Assembly (NCBI RefSeq): GCF_048773025.1
Contig: NC_133546.1
Span: 92,149,104 to 92,213,103, forward strand
Source of the DNA: Camelus bactrianus
Taxonomy: Eukaryota > Chordata > Mammalia > Artiodactyla > Camelidae
Direction: 5' to 3'
Length of the DNA: 64,000 nt
Every line of letters begins with the position of its first letter. The first letter of the stretch is position 1. This document shows positions 25,200 through 34,620 of the stretch, piece after piece. The position numbers and the translations under genes are program-made. The notes under the pieces were generated by a model. The model was not told the DNA's origin and ran no database searches. It worked only from the letters and a program-made list of their open reading frames with translations.

Positions 25200-25880
25200 T
25201 TATTTTCTTACTTGCCCTTCCATTTGTTATCTGGTGTCTCCCACCACTGTCTCCCACTGACCAAACAATGCAGCAGTTTTGTCCTGTTTATGGTCTCTTC
25301 CCCTTTAAGCCATTTTACATCTGACTCCAAGTTCAGCTCAGAGCCCTCCTTGGCACAGATCACTTCTTCCCTAAGCCATCTGATAAAGTCTGAACTGTTC
25401 AGCCTGCGTCGCATACCTTCCACGATCCCCCCCTACCAAAAAAACCTCGGCTTTCCCGAGCTTGCCTTCCTCCTAAACTGGCTCTGTCTTCACACAGGCT
25501 CGGGCACTCACTGTGCCCTGAGTGGGCTGGGTGCCATCCTAGCCCTGGGTCTCACGTCGTCTCCATTCCCTGGGCCTCCTTCAGCATCCTTCCATCTTGC
25601 AAGGCTCCAGTTTCAACCCCTCCATGAAGCCTTGCTTGCCCACTCCAGCCTTCAAGGATTTTCCCTGCTCTGAGCCCTCTGGTGGTTATAATCTATAGCA
25701 CTCATTTGACAGTTGTTGGGGGCGTCTAATTTGCTTAATCATCTTTATGTGTCAATCAATAGGTCTTATTTCTCCAGGTAACTATAACCTTGCGATCAGG
25801 GCCATCCCTTCCACATTGGCAAGCTCTGCACTCAGCATTTAGCACCCAGTAAGCCTTAAATACATATTCCTTGATAACAG
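25200..25880 (+). repeat. L2 (LINE2) 3' portion
   Basis: C/T-rich L2 phrasing: TCCATGAAGCCTTGCTTGCC, CCACTCCAGCCTTCAAGG, TTATAATCTATAGCACTCAT, and an end resembling 'cattgcaagctctgcactcagcatttagcacccagtaagc'. It is ancient and non-coding. Confidence 0.55.
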
Positions 25881-26412
25881 TGTGTGTGAATAGGGATTAG
25901 TTTTGCAGGCCTTTTGTTCTGGGATTTATCTTCCTGTGCTATTAATCAGGCACTTTATGCCATTTAAATATGTTGACATTTAATTTCTTAGCTTGCGCGT
26001 GGAGGTCCCCTCTGTCTCCTATAGAAAACTATGCACTGGCTCATTTTTAGGACTGCAAAACTATACGAAAGTTCATGTGAGTTCTGTGGTCAGTTAGACA
26101 GACACCTCTTATAGTTCTGAGAATAGAGACTTCTAAGCTCCAGTCCGTGTATCCTAGCAGGCTTGTCTAAAGAGATTTCGGATCTTTGGAGATTTTTTCC
26201 CCTGCTGCAAGTGTCTGAAACCTCTATGAGCAAAACCCTCTCTTCTTGAGCACTGTTTCTGTAAGGCATAGTCTCTGTAATTTCCTCCAAGGATGCCCCC
26301 AGTATGAGGAGGTCAGCTCTCTACTAAAGGTATGGAAAACTCCACACCACTCTCCACCTGTTGCCGCTCTGTTGCTGCCAAACTGAAAAGTCTATGCAGC
26401 CGTATTAGCAAA
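25881..26412. other. Intergenic, no gene seen
   Basis: Unique-looking sequence without a recognisable repeat or coding exon. Confidence 0.4.
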
Positions 26413-26618
26413 CGAGGTGACTTCTTTTTTAAAAAATATTTCTATTGCAGTGTAGTCAGTTTACAATGTGTCAGGTTCTGGTGTACAGCACAGTGAATAC
26501 ATACATGTATTCATTTTCATATTCTTTTTCACAAGTTACTACAAGATATTGAATATAGTTCCCTGTGCTATATAGTATAAACTTGTTGTTTATCTATTTT
26601 GTGTATATTAATTAGTAT
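26413..26618 (-). mobile_element. L1 3' UTR fragment
   Basis: Antisense L1 3' end: TGTAGTCAGTTTACAATGTG, CTACAAGATATTGAATATAG, CCCTGTGCTATATAGTATAA, TTGTGTATATTAATTAGTA. About 200 bases, UTR only. Confidence 0.8.
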
Positions 26619-27685
26619 CTGAGACTTCTCAAGACAGACGCTGCCTGTGGAGGAAAGACATTTCTGGAGGCTTTCACAGTAAAAAAAACGGCGAGCTGGC
26701 CGTCAGACCTGTCCCAGTTTTGTGGCCTCTTTAAGAGCTGGATTTGTGACTTGGTAATTCACCTTGTGGGAACAGGAAGAAGCTAGGACTGAACATTTAG
26801 TACAAGGCAGTTTTCTGTTTAGTAAGAAGACATAACTGTTGTGCACCTATTTAGGATCCTGTTGGTGAAAATTCCCGAGTAATTTGAGGCCCTGGAAAAT
26901 GTGGCCCTCGTGATATGCTTTTTTTTTTCCTCTAGAATTGGCCCTTGAGAAGGAGAGGGAGGGAAAGGGGACATGGTTGCTCTTCCACAAAAGTTACAAA
27001 ATAATTGCCGTGCTTGTGTCGAAGCCGCCTTTTGAGGCTATAATAATGATCACATCAGCAGTTTTAAGACGGTCTTTCACACCAGTTTCTGAATTGCAGA
27101 GGCTCTTTGCCGGACACTCAATGGTGACCAGAAGGACCGTTTGTAGACTTCATTATGGCCTGCCTCCATTTTGCACCCCCTAATATGTGAGGCCATAGAA
27201 ATCAGAAGCATGAATTCAGCCTTTCATTTATCTTTGCAATTCCCCACTTATCGTTAAATCCTTAATTTTGAAGGCTCAAGTGGCCCATTGTGCTGGCAAT
27301 CAGCCAATTGCAGTTGCAAAATCTTGAAGGCATCCATAGGGAGGTCTTGGTGGAAATCATCTTAAGAAATGGATCGCTCGTTACGCACTGGGATGCAGGG
27401 CTTGGGCGGGGATGGGTGCAAAGAGAATTAAATGGATACAGATGCTGTCCCAGGCAAGAATTGCTGAAGTGATGAAAATGAACATGAAATGGCTTGTCTG
27501 AGGATTGACCTTATTCAACTAAGTAAAAGAGACCACTCACCCTAAGCTCTTTACAATAAAAACAGCCAGGGCGCAGTGGGAATGGGGATGTTTAGAGGTG
27601 TGCTGCAGCCTTGCCAGCTGTTTGTAAGAGGTCAGCAATGGGGTAGCCTTCCACCCCTCTCCGTCCCTCTCAAAACCAAGGCCAG
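26619..27685. other. Intergenic, no gene seen
   Basis: Unique-looking DNA with short chance frames only. Confidence 0.4.
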
Positions 27686-27689
27686 ATGT

Positions 27690-28000
27690 TTGGGCTTGGG
27701 TTAAAACCCCAGCACAATTTGGCTCCCAGCTTTGTCTCCCATTACACACCCTCGGGAACCCTGTGCTCTAGTCTCCTGTCTTTACCCAGATTATTCCCTC
27801 TCTCTGAAGTGCCTTTCCCTGCATTATGCACCTTAACTCACCTGTCAAGATCTGCCTCACATCCTCATTTCTTCTGAGAAAGTTTTCCAGATCTTTGTAG
27901 CCTAAGGTAAAATCTTGGGCTGCCACGTTCCCGCAGCACTTTCTTGGTACTTTGGGCCTGAATTAGAGTGGTTTATGTCTCCTTCATTTGCATATTCTGT
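27690..28000 (+). repeat. L2 (LINE2) 3' portion
   Basis: Phrases CTCTAGTCTCCTGTCTTTAC, GAAGTGCCTTTCCCTGCATT, CCTGTCAAGATCTGCCTCAC and TTCTGAGAAAGTTTTCCAGA match the L2 3' text 'gaagccttccctgacc'. Ancient and non-coding. Confidence 0.45.
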
Positions 28001-28049
28001 AAAACAAAGCCCAGTGCTTTGGTATCAATTCACTGAGTTAATAACAACA

Positions 28050-28340
28050 ACCATATATCCAGTTTAGGGAAAAAATGGCAGAAGAAAATCTGAGCACATT
28101 TCTTTAAATAAGATATATAAAGCATTGGCAGCTCATTAACAACTTAATGGCGAGGCTGGGGACCATCAGAGACAGGGAGCTGAATTGTCAGGATAAACTA
28201 TCAGTTGGTGATCAATTGGAAATGAAGACAAACCATTCTTAAAACAATAGTCAATGAGAAAGTGGAAATTGACAGATGATAGTTTAATTTACAAACAACT
28301 TTGCAAGAGCCCAGTGTCCTACACACCTATGACACTGACA
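28050..28340. promoter_or_regulatory. Candidate conserved non-coding element
   Basis: Complex sequence with evenly mixed composition and many homeodomain- or POU-like words: GGCAGCTCATTAACAACTTA, AACTATCAGTTGGTGATCAA, GATAGTTTAATTTACAAAC. It has no repeat signature and no open frame, and looks like the deeply conserved elements found around developmental genes. Inference from style only. Confidence 0.4.
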
Positions 28341-28764
28341 ACTACGTTTTGTTTGTTTTTAGCCTGCTATGCTTTTCTGAAACCCTAGGCCTTGTAGAAT
28401 CAAATGGAAAGCCGAATTGTCCTTTTGACGGAGAATAGAGTCTGTTAATACCGTGTGTGGATCTGATGCTAGGGGCCAGATTAAACAAATGAGATACAGC
28501 ATTCCAGTTTGCAACCCCTCTGAGGACTGATCCTTGCTTGGTAGGGTGAATGGTTTCACCTCATCCTAGCCAGCAGGAGTTGTGGAAGCTGACCTTCGAG
28601 TCAGCAGAATCCAGATTTCTCTAGCAGCCCACTTCCTGCACGTTGTCCCTTTGAGTTTATTGAAGTTTCCTCTTATCCTTCCTTCTGGGCAAAGAACTAA
28701 TCAGTTTTCTTAAATGAATGATTCTATGCAAGAGATCCTAGACATCATTTTCCCCTACTTGCTT

Positions 28765-29005
28765 TCTTTTTTTAAACAAATTTTTACTGAAGTGTAGTTG
28801 ACTTACAATGTTAGTTTCAAGTGGACAGCAAAGTGATTCAGTTATACATATACATATGTATATGTATTTTCTTTTGGATCCTTTTCAATTGCATGTTATT
28901 ACAAGAAATTGAATATAGTTCTCTGTGCTATACAGTAGGTCCTTGTTATCTATTTTATATATAGTAATGTGTATCTGTTAATCCTCAACCTCTACACTCG
29001 CTTTT
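28765..29005 (-). mobile_element. L1 3' end fragment
   Basis: Antisense L1 3' end: GTGTAGTTGACTTACAATGT, GTGATTCAGTTATACATATA, GAAATTGAATATAGTTCTCT, ATACAGTAGGTCCTTGTTAT and TGTGTATCTGTTAATCCTCA. UTR only. Confidence 0.82.
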
Positions 29006-30808
29006 TTTTATTCCCCCAATGAACGTTCATTTCTGTTAACTAGAGTCATTTTTTTGCTCAGCTCTGAATATTTTGTTGTTAATTCCTGAGTGCCTGCAGC
29101 GAGTTTATATGGCCTTTGTCACCCAGCCCAATTCGTGCCTGCCTTTTCCTCCTGTCCTTTCCCTGCTGAGGGAATTCCAGCCCATTTTTGATTAAGGGAG
29201 TAAATCCACAGTCCACAGAATCGTGAAATACAAGACACTCTCAGAAGCCAAGGAGAAACCCTCACGAGCTCATACATTGTTGAGTCTCCTTGTCAATGGC
29301 TGCCTTGCACATAGGAGGTGTGTGATACATTGGGAAGTCACACTTGATGTCAACAGTGTCATTCTGGACATTTTAAAGTTCAGACAGTTGTCACCCCATT
29401 ATTGTGGCTCTGCATCATAATCCCAGACAGAAAATTACTGTATGTGAAATTAAAATGGATCGTTTCCGATTTTCCCATCTCTTTTCTTTGTGTGCCTTTA
29501 GGGGGCCTTTAAGGACTAGAAGGCAGAATATTATGAAAGCAGATATATTTATTCTACTCATGAGAAGGCTGGATACTCTTGGCATCGCAGCCTGTGAATC
29601 ATCATGTCGTTCCTCCCTTGAAGGATAAATATGGCATTCATTCCATCCCATTTAGCCCATTATTCTTTTGTATATAAAATAGGCCCAATTAAGATATTCT
29701 TGTGTTAATTTCTGCATGCTATGTATGGCTGGAAAGAGTTTAAAAATATCCATCGAAGCAAACATCTCAAAATGCTTCACGCATATTGAACATACCACCC
29801 TGGCCCCCCTCACCAAGCGAAGGCAATCACGGAGATTTGTGATTTTTCTCTTTTCCACTTACCTACATTAAGGCTCTGTCTATGCACAATCCAATATTTA
29901 GATGAAAACACGTATTTGTAAATATCTGGGGTTTCAACTAAAAATTCCAATTTTCATCCAGATGTCTTTCATTGGAGAGGCCTAGAGTAGGAGTCGAGTC
30001 TCTGCACGTGGTAACTCATTCGTGGTTACCCGAGTGCACAAACGGCAAGCGTCAGGCCTGCCTCCTTCGTCTCTTTACGAGGTGTCTAGCTGAAATTGCA
30101 TGCTGTATCTCCCCCTGGTTGTGCGGCTTCTTTAGACAAAGCGCACTGGGCAAGTGTGGAAGCCGGGCCTCTAACCGTCCTCCCAGCGCTGACTAGCTGT
30201 GTGATCTTCGGAGACTCATTTAACTTCTCTAGGGGAACCAAAGGAGCCCAGGGAAGAGTTGAGAGTTGGGACCCCGTTGCATCCCAAAGTTCTGTGAATC
30301 CCCTTTGCTCTATGCTGTATATGAAAATGAAGTGTTAATGAGTACTGCTGTGCCAGTGTGCCTTTTGGTAGCCCTTAGCCCGCTTTGAGGTTGTTTTGGC
30401 ACCTTACAGGTAAGTTGGTAGAGGATACAATAACTAAGAACATGGTTTTCAACATTTGAGGATAAAAGGACGTTTTAAAAGACATTTCCATTTCTTTATG
30501 TTGATGCGATCCACAGTCGCCTTACATTTGCTCCTTGTAAAATCTTTCTTGTGTGTACCTTTCTGATAAACTCAGCATGCAAGAACCTCACACAAAATAT
30601 CTATCCCCAAGATGCCATAATATTTGGTTACTAGAAAGATTAGCTGCCAGTAGAGATTCAATGAAGTTCCTCTGAATTATGATATAAAGCTTTGAATTGC
30701 AAAATGTTGCCTTCCATTGAAAGGTTTCTTATGTCGGGGAGAACACAATAAACCTTTAAAGAGAAGTGACATTTCGTGAGAGTATACTGAGTGTATGATA
30801 CAATGAAC
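29006..30808. other. Intergenic with a possible conserved block
   Basis: No gene. 29430-29760 reads as complex, repeat-free sequence (CATGAGAAGGCTGGATACTC, TGATTCACAGGCTGCGATGC on the other strand) and may be conserved. A partial MIR lies at about 30150-30235 (CTGACTAGCTGTGTGATCTT). Confidence 0.4.
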
Positions 30809-30888
30809 ACATCTCTCTCTCTCTCTACATATATATATCTATCTCTGTATCTTCAGGTTATAAATAACTCCCAGCTCCAAAAAATATG

Positions 30889-30953
<65 letters not shown>

Positions 30954-30965
30954 TATATATATGTA
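30809..30965. repeat. Compound microsatellite (CT)n-(AT)n-(AC)n-(AT)n
   Basis: A CT run at about 30811-30826 is followed by a long AT run at 30891-30936, AC at 30937-30952 and AT again to 30961. It is highly mutable and close to the left edge of the GC-rich immunoglobulin island. Confidence 0.95.
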
Positions 30966-31335
30966 TATATTTGGGTTACAACTAATTCTTAGCTTCTAAC
31001 ATATTATATATAGTTTATAGTATTAGAAGAAGCTGAAAAATATTTATAACCTGAATTCTATTTCTCCCATAACTAACTCTTATAAAAAATTCTAAATATT
31101 AAACAAAGCTTATTTTCTTAAAGGGCAATTGTAGCTTATAACCTTTGAAATTGAATAAATCTAACTTTCAAAAACTTGTACCTTTTAACTTCTTTATGAA
31201 CCTTTCCCCACATGACGGTATCAACAGAAATTGGTAAAAGGTAGATTTTAAAAGAGGGCCTCATTTTAGCTGGCAGGGTTTATTTCACATGCTTATAATT
31301 TTATTAATGAAGAAAACAAATGGACCAAACCAGTG
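30966..31335. other. AT-rich left flank of the immunoglobulin island
   Basis: Unclassified AT-rich sequence with no exon. Composition changes abruptly to GC-rich near 31335-31345 (after TGCTATTGGAAGACTGGGGC), which I take as the left edge of the island. Confidence 0.5.
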
Positions 31336-32649
31336 GATTATGCTATTGGAAGACTGGGGCCAGTCATATACAGGAAGGGCAGGGTCAGTGGCGCCTGGGG
31401 GTGGGTCCCTCTGTGACAGGGCGGATGGGGCACTAGGATCACCTTGGGGGGCTGGATCAATGGTTCCCTGAGGTCAATCCCTGGGCACCTACCTCGTGTC
31501 CCCCATTCCTCCAGCTTGGGCTTCAGTCGTGGCCAGACTCCTTGGGCCCAGATCTCGGCCTGGCCAGTGGATGTCCCTCGTCCTCTACTCTGCGGTGCCT
31601 TTCATGGGGTCCTCTGGGGAGAGGGTGCCCTGACCCCTGCCTTCCCTCCCACCGGAGGCCAGGCCTAGACGGCAGTGGTCTGCAGAGCAGGTCTGTGGTG
31701 GGCCCTACTGCAGGGAAGGGCGGAGGCAACCTTGGGGTGTCCCTGTGTGCCCGAGGGGTGGGGTGGGCGTGCTAGGGACCAGTGGGGTGTTGGGTCTCTG
31801 TCTGTTGAGCAGGGGGTGTGGGTGTCCTGGGGGGAGGAGGGGAGGGGGTCTGAGCTGGCCAGTGTGGTCAGAATGTGGTCAGTGCTGCTGGGGCTTTGAC
31901 GAGTGGGGACCAAGCTGGTGTCCACAGAGGGTTCATGAGACCCAGTTCCAGGCTCTGGTCTGGCCCCGGGCGGGTACCCCGTTGAGGACCCAGTGAGCAA
32001 GGCTGGCTTGTGTGCACTTGTGTGGTTGTGCCCTTGTGTGCAGTTGCACAGGCACATGCATGTGCGTGAATTTGCAGGTGGATGAGGGGTGTGCAGGCTG
32101 GTGTGCTCCATGAGAGGGCTTGTTTCCTGTGGGCCTGGGTGAGTGTCCCCTCGAGGTTACAGGTCTGGCCCCGAGCACCTCGCCTGCGGGAAGGTGGGGC
32201 CTGATCTCCGTGTGTCCTGGGAGCAGGAGGCCTGTGCCCCCATCGCCGGCGAGGTGTGGCTCCCATGTTGATAGGGTGTCAGCACGTGGACCCTCGAGGC
32301 CCCGGGGATGGGAACTGCGGGGACAAGGACCTGCCACTGTCCCACAGTTGGGCTTGGACAGAGGTGGGAAGAACCGTGCACACATTTCCGTGAGGGTCCC
32401 TGGGAGGCTCTACCAGTCCCCTCTACGCACTCCAGCCTGAGTAGGTGCTGGCCGGACCCTGGACCCTGGGGAGCGGCTGCCTCTAGCAGAGCCCCCTCTC
32501 TGGCCTTGGGCTGCTGCCTGCCTCCGTTGGCACCAAGTTTGTCCTCAGAGCCTGGCCTGCCCCCGCCTCCCGCAGGCCCGGCGGGCGCCGGAGCTCTGCA
32601 CGGAAAGAACCATGACAGTGTTGCAGGGCCCCAGGGAGGTACTGGGTGT
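31336..32649 (-). other. 3' flank of the IGHG-like gene, no membrane exons seen
   Basis: GC-rich sequence downstream (minus-strand sense) of CH3. Functional IGHG genes normally have two membrane exons, M1 and M2, somewhat over 1 kb beyond CH3, coding an acidic linker, a transmembrane segment and a short cytoplasmic tail. Reading the minus strand here I find no hydrophobic segment or WTTI/YSATVT-like motif. Several long frames on both strands are GC-rich chance frames. Either the exons lie outside the copied segment or they are too decayed to see. Confidence 0.6.
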
Positions 32650-32655
32650 TTTATT
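32650..32655 (-). terminator. Secretory polyadenylation signal AATAAA of the IGHG-like gene
   Basis: The minus strand reads GCATGAAATAAAACACCCAG here, about 105 bases after the CH3 stop codon. That is the normal position and context of the secreted-form poly(A) signal of gamma genes. It is intact. Confidence 0.85.
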
Positions 32656-32759
32656 TCATGCTGGCCCGGGAGGTATGTACACAGGGGTGGGGCTCAGGCA
32701 TCCACGTGGGACCCTGAGAGCCTCGGGGAGGGGGGATCGCTTGGGTGCCGGGGTGAGGC

Positions 32760-33088
32760 TCATTTACCCGGAGACTGGGAGATGGATTTCTGGGTGGAGT
32801 GATTGTGTAGAGCCTCGTGCATCACCACACAGGTGAAGACTTCTCCCCGCTGCCACGTGTTCTTTCCCACCGAGAGCTTGCTGTGGAGGAAGCAGGTCCC
32901 GGCGTTGTCCGGCTGGGGCAGCGTGGTGGCGTAGGCGCCCTCTGCCTCCGGCCGCCCGTTCCTCTGCCACTCAGCGTTGATGTCAGGTGGGTAGAAGCCT
33001 TTGATCAGGCAGGTTACGCTCACAGTGTCCTTGGCCAGGTCTTCCTGGTGTGGGGCCAGGGTGTACACCTGCGGCTCCCGGGCCTGCC
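32760..33088 (-). CDS. CH3 exon of the IGHG-like gene, secreted form
   Basis: Acceptor CCTGTCCCCACAG; 329 bases to the TGA at 32762-32760. It encodes [40 protein letters not shown], then the [20 protein letters not shown] region and ends [15 protein letters not shown], the normal secreted terminus. Both fold cysteines and the tryptophans are kept. Oddities: [10 protein letters not shown] where family members have GTYFLYSKLS, adding an unpaired cysteine. HNHSTQ rather than HNHYTQ is shared, as I recall, with IgG2c. Confidence 0.92.
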
Positions 33089-34285
33089 CTGTGGGGACAG
33101 GTGTGTCTGCGAGCATGACGGTCACTCTGAGCAGCCCCAAAGGACCCTCCCATGCCCTTTGTCCATCCCACCTTTGGCCTTGGAGATGGTCCTCTCGATG
33201 GGGGCCGGGAGAGCTTTGTTGTTGACCTTGCACTTGAACTCCTTCCCCGTCAGCCAGTCCTGGTGCTGGATGGGCAGGACGCTGACCACGCGGTACGTGC
33301 TGTTGAACTGTTCCTCCTTTGGCTTTGTCTCAGCTGTGTGTACCTCTGTGTCATCCACGGACAAGCTGAACTCAATCTCAGGGTCTTCCTTACCCACGTC
33401 CACCACAAGGCACGTGACCTCAGGTGTTCGGGTGCTGGAGAGGACGTCCTTGGGTTTCGGGGGGAAGATGAAGACCGTGGGCCCTCCAAGGAGCTCAGGG
33501 GCTGGTGGGGGAAACAAGATGTGGGTCAGCACCTGGACGGGCCTCCTGTAGGGCACATGTTGCCCTCATCAGGCGGGGCCTGGTGTCTGGTCACTTCCTT
33601 GTGATGGAGGGTGTAGCCTGGCTCCCTTACCTGGGCATTTGGGACACTGGGAGCTGTGGTCTTCGCTGTGGAGCGCTGCAGAGAGAGCAGATGGGGGTTA
33701 CTGTGGGCGGGAGATGGCCCTGGGTGGAGTTTAGGTCAGGGACAGGTTGTGGAAGGTGCAGATCAGCACCAGTTCTGTGGGTTAGAGTTGTCCAGCCTGT
33801 GACCACCTTGAACCTGGTGGAAATACCCAGAGGACCCCTCACATAGCCTGGGAGGCCTTCAGGTGAGGAGACCGCATCTCCTCTGATACCCTGGGCAGAG
33901 GTCGCCATCCTGGCATGTGGTTCGAGCCAGGAGGAGGGCTGGCCTCGGTCCTGTCTGGGAGTGGACGCCCTCCCTGAGGCCTGTCCTCTTGCCCACAAGC
34001 TTGTCCGCCTTGGTGCTGCTGGCCGGGTGGGCTACGTTGCAGATGAAGGTCTTGCCGGCCGAGCTGCTGGCGGGCATCGTCGCCAAGCTGCTGAGGGAGT
34101 AGAGCCCCGAGGACATGAGAATGGATGGGAATTGTGGATGCCGCTGGACAGGGCGCCCGAGTTCCAGGTCACCGTCACCAGCTCAGGGATGTAGCCCCAG
34201 ACCAGGCAGCCGAAGGGCACCGTGGAGCCAGGCGTGTCCCCACATCCAGCAGTTGGAGGATAAACTGAAGTGGCCTTGCTGGAGC
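32760..34285 (-). CDS. IGHG2C-like: Immunoglobulin heavy constant gamma gene, IgG2c-like, CH1 broken (probable orphon)
   Basis: The gene encodes the constant region of an IgG heavy chain, which in a functional locus forms the secreted Fc. Exons on the minus strand are CH1 34285-33993, hinge 33675-33631, CH2 33501-33172 and CH3 33088-32760. All internal splice sites are canonical AG and GT except the CH1 donor, which is GC. The hinge [15 protein letters not shown] and the CH2 block [13 protein letters not shown] place it with camelid IgG2c, a heavy-chain-only isotype that naturally omits CH1. CH1 carries a one-base deletion that causes an early stop, so only a CH1-skipping transcript reads through. 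A switch-like region lies upstream and a poly(A) signal downstream. Membrane exons are not visible. Surroundings without any other immunoglobulin gene suggest an orphon. A true IGH-locus copy is the alternative. Confidence 0.85.
33172..33501 (-). CDS. CH2 exon of the IGHG-like gene
   Basis: 330 bases with an open frame, acceptor TTTCCCCCACCAG and donor AAAG|GTGGGATG. It begins [20 protein letters not shown], keeps the cysteine pair (EVTCLVVDV and EFKCKVNNK), the glycosylation sequon NST in [13 protein letters not shown], and [12 protein letters not shown], and ends [18 protein letters not shown] (lower hinge, Fc-receptor contact) is intact. The core tryptophan of the C strand is leucine: FSLSVDD with TTG at 33364-33362 where IgG2c is remembered as FSWSVDD. 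Loss of this residue should destabilise the fold and points to relaxed selection. Confidence 0.92.
33631..33675 (-). CDS. Hinge exon, 15 residues, IgG2c type
   Basis: It has acceptor CTCTCTCTGCAG and donor G|GTAAGGG, and is 45 bases in phase 1 at both ends. It encodes [15 protein letters not shown]. From memory the camelid IgG2c hinge is AHHSEDPSSKCPKCP, a match in length and 11 of 15 positions. IgG3 (12 residues, GTNEVCKCPKCP) and IgG2a (about 35 residues, proline/glutamine repeats) do not fit. The CPKCP core with both inter-chain cysteines is kept. Confidence 0.88.
33993..34285 (-). pseudogene. CH1 exon of the IGHG-like gene, frameshifted, GC donor
   Basis: The acceptor is intact (TTTCTTGCAG before GCTCCAGCAAGG). 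The frame starts [20 protein letters not shown] and runs [20 protein letters not shown] to GALSSGIH, then shifts. The correct continuation [19 protein letters not shown] and [18 protein letters not shown] sits in the next frame. The missing base lies near 34130-34133, and exon length is 293 instead of the usual 294. The shifted frame meets a stop at about 34032, before the exon ends. The donor reads GTGG|GCAAGAGG with GC at 33991-33992 where functional genes have GT. Both Ig-fold cysteines and the light-chain-bonding type Cys (in TAGCGDT) are still encoded. Confidence 0.88.
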
Positions 34286-34620
34286 CTGCAAGAAAGCAGG
34301 CCATGTGACCATCGGGGCTTCACCCCTGGGAGGGTCCGGGCAGGGTGTCACGTGCCCAGGTCTGGGCACCCCTGAGCCCAGCACCCACGTGCTTCCAGAA
34401 TGTCTGCAAACCAGCTGGCCGGCAGGGCCCTCACCACCTGGGGCCTCGTGCCTCTGCAGCTGTGGGTCAGAGCTGGGTGATCACCTGGGTGACAGCCCCC
34501 CAGGTCCCTAACCTCCTGCAAGTGCCTGGCCTGACTGAGCCCTGTGTCTGAGTCCTGACCAGTGCTGCCTGCTCCCGGCCAGCGTCCGCTGGTCCCCTGA
34601 GCTCACCGTCCTGCTGCCCC
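34286..34620 (-). other. Intron 5' of CH1
   Basis: GC-rich sequence directly upstream of CH1, with the pyrimidine tract TGCTTTCTTGCAG at its end. No exon or I-region exon can be recognised. Confidence 0.5.

Noticed and set aside
31665-32385. Open frames on both strands in the 3' flank, first considered as membrane exons
   Set aside because: No transmembrane segment or membrane-exon motif; composition-driven frames.
32817-33604. Open plus-strand frames across CH2 and CH3
   Set aside because: Antisense shadows of the immunoglobulin exons, which are supported by splice sites and clear family sequence on the minus strand.
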